A stretch of DNA of 64,000 nt from Mesoterricola sediminis (GTDB taxonomy: Bacteria; Acidobacteriota; Holophagae; Holophagales; Holophagaceae), in contig NZ_AP027081.1 in assembly GCF_030295425.1 (NCBI RefSeq), forward strand, positions 3,207,001 through 3,271,000, given 5' to 3'. Of this stretch, positions 60,876 through 64,000 are shown piece after piece. Each line of letters starts with the position of its first letter. Position 1 is the first letter of the stretch. A program made the translations under genes and the position numbers. The notes under the pieces were generated by a model. The model was not told the origin of the DNA. It saw nothing but the letters and a program-made list of their open reading frames with translations, and did not search any database.

Positions 60876-62474
60876 TCAGGCGAGCCTGAATTCCCGGGTG
60901 AGATCCTGCAGGCGGTTGGCGAGCCCCGCCACCGCCTCCACGGTGCCGCGGATCTCGTGGACCGAGGCCGCGAGGTCGCCGATGGCGCGGGTGCTGTCCT
61001 CCACCCGGCGCGCGGTGGCCTCCATGTGCTGAGCCATGCTCGAGGCGGCGCCGGCCTGGGCCTCCATGCCCTGCGCGATGGCTTCCAGGTTGCGGCCGTT
61101 GTCGGTCACGGCGCCCAGGATGCCCTCCAGGCTCTCCCCGACGCCGGCAACAGAGGCCTGGCCGAGGCCGACGCGCTCGCCGCTCTCGCGGATCAGGTGC
61201 TCGATCTCGCGGGCCGCGGAGGCGGCGCGCTCCGCCAGCTTCCGGACCTCCTCGGCCACCACGGCGAAACCCTTGCCCTGGTGGCCGGCCTTGGAGGCCT
61301 CGATGGCGGCGTTCAGGGCCAGGAGGTTGGTCTGGCGGGAGATCTCGGCGATGACCACGGTGATGCGCCCCACCTTGTCGCTGCTCTGGCGGATGCCCTC
61401 GGTGACCTCGATGGTGCGGGCAACCTGGTCGCGGCCGGCCTCCGTCACCTCCAGCGCCGCCCGGGCCCGGTCGCGGGCGCCGGCGGTGGCGGCCTTCGCG
61501 CGGTCGATGGTGGCGGACATGTCGGCCAGGCCCGAGGCGGCGAGGTCCACCTCGGCCTTCTGCCCCGCGGCGTCCTGGCGGAGGGCGCTGCTGGTGGTGG
61601 CGAGGGCGTTGGCCCGCGAGGACAGGTCCCCCGAGACGCCCACGAGGGCCTGGGCGGCCTCCCCCAGGGTGCGCACGCTGGCCCTGAATTTCGCTCCCAC
61701 CGCGTTCAGGTCCCGGGCCATCCGGCCCAGTTCGTCCTCCTCCCCTTCGGGGCAGGTGCGGCTCAGGTCGCCCTGGGCCATGGCGCTCATGGTCAGGGCA
61801 AGGCGGTCCACGCCGTCGATGGTGCGGCGGGTGATGGCCCGGGACAGGACGGCGCTGAGGAGGAGCGCCGCGGCGAGGCCCGCGCCCATCACCTTGTAGC
61901 TGAACGCCGTCGCGGCCTCCAGGGCCTTCTGGCCCGCGTCGTTCTTGGCGTTCTGCTGGTCGAAGAGTTCCTGGATGAGGGCGCGGGCCCGGTCCAGGTG
62001 GGGGCCTCCGTCCCGCATGCGCTGCGGCAGCAGGGCGCCCCGCGGGTCGCCCTCCATCTGGCGGAAACTCACCGGGAACCCGTCCAGGTAGCGCTGGATC
62101 TCCGCGAGGCAGGTCCGGACCTTGGGGCCTTCGTCGGACTCCCAGGGCAGGGTCTCCATGGCCCGCATGGCCCCCTGGAGGCGGCCTTCGCAGCCCTCCA
62201 CGTAGACCCGGAAATCGGGCACGAAAACCCTGTTCCCGGCCGCGGCGAGGAGGGCCTGGTGCCCGGCCCGCACATGCTGGAACTGGTAACGGAGCTCGTT
62301 CAGGGCCTTCAGCTGCGGGTTGCGCTCCACCATGCGGCGGGCCCCGTCGGAACTGCGGTGGAGGGCGCTCCAGCCGATCCCCGTGAGCGCCACGAGGAAG
62401 AGGACCTGGATCAGGGCGAGGCCCGTCACCTTCAGCCGGAGCGATACGTTCGAAACCAGGGTCCTGCGGGACAT
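60876..62474 (-). CDS. Methyl-accepting chemotaxis protein
   Basis: About 532 residues from the ATG at 62474 (GGAGG four bases upstream); the frame is open much further upstream but that part overlaps other genes. Two membrane segments ('[20 protein letters not shown]' and '[20 protein letters not shown]') flank a helical periplasmic sensor of ~150 residues. A HAMP domain and the signalling coiled coil follow. The kinase-binding tip is '[20 protein letters not shown]' to '[20 protein letters not shown]'. The periplasmic ligand is unknown. No other che gene is in the window. Confidence 0.92.
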   Translation of the reverse strand: MSRRTLVSNVSLRLKVTGLALIQVLFLVALTGIGWSALHRSSDGARRMVERNPQLKALNELRYQFQHVRAGHQALLAAAGNRVFVPDFRVYVEGCEGRLQGAMRAMETLPWESDEGPKVRTCLAEIQRYLDGFPVSFRQMEGDPRGALLPQRMRDGGPHLDRARALIQELFDQQNAKNDAGQKALEAATAFSYKVMGAGLAAALLLSAVLSRAITRRTIDGVDRLALTMSAMAQGDLSRTCPEGEEDELGRMARDLNAVGAKFRASVRTLGEAAQALVGVSGDLSSRANALATTSSALRQDAAGQKAEVDLAASGLADMSATIDRAKAATAGARDRARAALEVTEAGRDQVARTIEVTEGIRQSSDKVGRITVVIAEISRQTNLLALNAAIEASKAGHQGKGFAVVAEEVRKLAERAASAAREIEHLIRESGERVGLGQASVAGVGESLEGILGAVTDNGRNLEAIAQGMEAQAGAASSMAQHMEATARRVEDSTRAIGDLAASVHEIRGTVEAVAGLANRLQDLTREFRLA

Positions 62475-62587
62475 CGGGCCTCCACGACCCGGAGGCCTCG
62501 GGGGCCGCCGGGGCGACTTGTTTGATGAATTCAAATGATAGCCGGACACCGGGCCCCTGCCGCCGCCCCGGTCCCCTGCGGCGGGCG

Positions 62588-63595
62588 TCAGGAAAGGGGA
62601 GCGGGGGCCGCCAGGCCCAGGCCCGCCAGGACCTCCCGGAAGGCCTCCGGAAGGGGGGCCTCGCAGGAGAGGCGGCGGCCGTCCCCGGGGTGATCCAGGG
62701 CCAGGCGCCAGGCGTGGAGCATGGGGGTGGGGCAGGCGTGGCTGCGGCGGTCGGCGTCCATCCAGGCCCCGGCGCCCCCGTACAGGGGGTCGCCCAGGAT
62801 GGGGGCGCCCAGGTGGGCCAGGTGGACCCGGATCTGGTGGGTCCGGCCCGTGAGCAGTTCGCATTCCACCAGGGCGAGGCCCGCGGCCCGGCCGAGGACC
62901 CGGACCCGGGTCTGGGAGGGCCGGCCCTGGGGGACCACGGCCATCTTGAGGCGGTCCGAGCGCTGGCGGCCGATGGGGGCGTCCACCAGCAGAGAGCCGG
63001 CCTCGGGCAACCGCCGGCTCATGCGCGCGATCGCCAGGTAGCGCTTGTCCACCGACCGGGCCTTGAACTGGGCCTGGAGGGCGGTCTGGGCCCCCTGGTC
63101 CTTGGCCATGGCCAGGCAGCCGGTGGTGAAGCGGTCCAGGCGGTGGACCAGGCCCGGCCACCGGGGAGCGTCCGCCTCCTCGTCCTCCTCCGCCGGATCC
63201 TCCCCCTCGGCCAGGGGCGCCGGGGCGGCGTGGAGACGGCCCAGGAGGGCGTTGAGCACGGTGCCGGAGGGATGCCCGGGACCGGGATGCACGACGAGGC
63301 CCGCGGGCTTGTCCACGATCCACAGGCGGTTGTCCTCGAAGAGGGTGGGCAGGTCGAAGGCCTCCGGCTCGAGGAAATGGGCCGGGGGCGCGGGATCCGG
63401 CAGGGTGGTGGCGACCTGGGCGCCGGCGCGCAGGCGGGTGCCCGGCTTGGTGGCCGCGACCCCGTCCACCAGGACCTGGCCCGACCGGATCCAGGCCTCC
63501 CAGCGGGAGCGGGCGATGTCGGGGTGGGCCTCGGCGAGGAACCGGTCCAGGCGCGGCGCGCCCTCGGGCAGGTGATGGATCGTGGGTTCGCTCAC
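62588..63595 (-). CDS. RluA-family 23S rRNA/tRNA pseudouridine synthase
   Basis: About 335 residues with an S4 RNA-binding domain (~1-75, '[20 protein letters not shown]') and a catalytic domain. The catalytic Asp is in '[18 protein letters not shown]', with '[20 protein letters not shown]' and '[20 protein letters not shown]'. RluD (23S rRNA helix 69) is the closest description, but the family members are hard to separate by eye. The start is a GTG overlapping the lgt stop (GTGA, 63592-63595), so translation is coupled to lgt. An acidic insert occurs near residue 140. Confidence 0.88.
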   Translation of the reverse strand: MSEPTIHHLPEGAPRLDRFLAEAHPDIARSRWEAWIRSGQVLVDGVAATKPGTRLRAGAQVATTLPDPAPPAHFLEPEAFDLPTLFEDNRLWIVDKPAGLVVHPGPGHPSGTVLNALLGRLHAAPAPLAEGEDPAEEDEEADAPRWPGLVHRLDRFTTGCLAMAKDQGAQTALQAQFKARSVDKRYLAIARMSRRLPEAGSLLVDAPIGRQRSDRLKMAVVPQGRPSQTRVRVLGRAAGLALVECELLTGRTHQIRVHLAHLGAPILGDPLYGGAGAWMDADRRSHACPTPMLHAWRLALDHPGDGRRLSCEAPLPEAFREVLAGLGLAAPAPLS

Positions 63596-64000
63596 GCGGC
63601 CGCCTCGGCGGCGTGCCGCCGGCGGAAGAGGACCCACAGGATGAGGCCGAAGGCGATGAAGGCCAGGGCCGTCGCCCGGCCCGTGGACAGCCACGGAATG
63701 TTCAGCAGGAACCCGCGGTCCAGGTCCGCGCGCCAGGTCTCGGTGACGATCCGCCCCACCCCCTCCAGGACGAAGTAGAGGGCGCCCACCTGGCCCGCGA
63801 ACCGGCGGCGGCCCCGGGTGGCCAGGAGCAGGGCCATGACGAGGGCGTTGGCCAGGAGGGTGTAGAGCTGGACCGGGTGGATGGGCAGGTTGAGGGGCGT
63901 GCCCGACAGCCAGTGGGCATCCGGATTGGTGAAGGTCACCGCCCAGGGCAGGTGGCATTCGGTGCCGTAGCAGCACCCCGCGGAAAAGCAGCCCAGGCGG
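63592..64000 (-). CDS. lgt: Prolipoprotein diacylglyceryl transferase (partial, 3' part)
   Basis: The open frame runs off the window end, leaving about 135 C-terminal residues. '[20 protein letters not shown]' belongs to the Lgt signature region, followed by '[20 protein letters not shown]' and two further membrane segments. Lgt adds diacylglycerol to the lipobox cysteine, needed for the lipoproteins in this window. The stop overlaps the pseudouridine synthase start by four bases. Confidence 0.92.
   Translation of the reverse strand, partial: RLGCFSAGCCYGTECHLPWAVTFTNPDAHWLSGTPLNLPIHPVQLYTLLANALVMALLLATRGRRRFAGQVGALYFVLEGVGRIVTETWRADLDRGFLLNIPWLSTGRATALAFIAFGLILWVLFRRRHAAEAAA

Noticed and set aside
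1-64000. CRISPR array or rRNA operon
   Set aside because: No regularly spaced repeats with unique spacers and no rRNA-like sequence were seen anywhere in the window.

Overview
The window is a high-GC bacterial chromosome segment with densely packed genes, short leaders and many 4-bp stop/start overlaps. Its gene content (a fused E1 alpha/beta 2-oxoacid dehydrogenase, many exported proteins with small signal peptides, a Pls/PosA-type synthetase, a Reg_prop sensor kinase, several peptidases) fits Acidobacteriota best, probably a Geothrix/Holophaga-like Holophagae. That placement is inference from product mix and base composition; no rRNA or universal marker gene is present to prove it.

Region 1 to 28.2 kb is ordinary core chromosome. 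It holds exported proteins, succinate-semialdehyde dehydrogenase (gabD), SppA signal-peptide peptidase coupled to a HutD-family protein, a bacilliredoxin, a DUF4403-like protein, an Nfu-type Fe-S scaffold with a fused branched-chain 2-oxoacid dehydrogenase E1, an inositol-monophosphatase-like enzyme, an OPT transporter with an M1 aminopeptidase, a C69 dipeptidase, an alpha/beta hydrolase lacking its nucleophile, a lipoprotein, an M28 peptidase, fabG, a 1302-residue Pls/PosA NRPS whose adenylation pocket reads as lysine-like, xseA and a group II PLP decarboxylase. OPT transporter, M1, C69 and M28 peptidases together suggest peptide scavenging.

Region 28.25 to 34.82 kb is an integrated element. 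A tRNA-Arg(CCG) gene is the attachment site; the last 47 bases of the tRNA plus 3 more recur exactly at 34770-34819 (50-bp att repeat). The element carries a prim-pol-like replication protein, a frameshifted tyrosine integrase, putative arm sites inside both ends, and a tight minus-strand cargo operon: three exported proteins of unknown function, an Mrr-like PD-(D/E)XK nuclease and an LprI-domain protein. It is visibly less GC-rich than its surroundings.

Region 34.8 to 40.45 kb is a second, decayed accessory zone. It has an IS5-family transposase with one nonsense mutation, palindromic repeats, a small isoprenylcysteine-methyltransferase-like protein, an ABC exporter pair, and a degenerate copy of the integrase tail plus the first cargo gene and the start of the second. 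A Fic-domain fragment closes it. The two zones look like the same integrase-proximal leader genes followed by different cargo, and this is the best candidate for an undescribed modular system.

Region 40.6 to 64 kb is core again: a Nudix hydrolase coupled to an unknown protein, a CBS protein, a large Reg_prop sensor kinase, a tiny His/Lys-rich exported peptide, an NTF2-like protein, photolyase, a GMP reductase/IMPDH-family enzyme and a purine phosphoribosyltransferase, a ferritin-like protein, a fused phosphate acyltransferase-butyrate kinase with a separate phosphate butyryltransferase close by, clpS-clpA, a DinB protein, a rhodanese-like membrane protein without its cysteine, a chemotaxis receptor, an RluA-family pseudouridine synthase and the 3' part of lgt.
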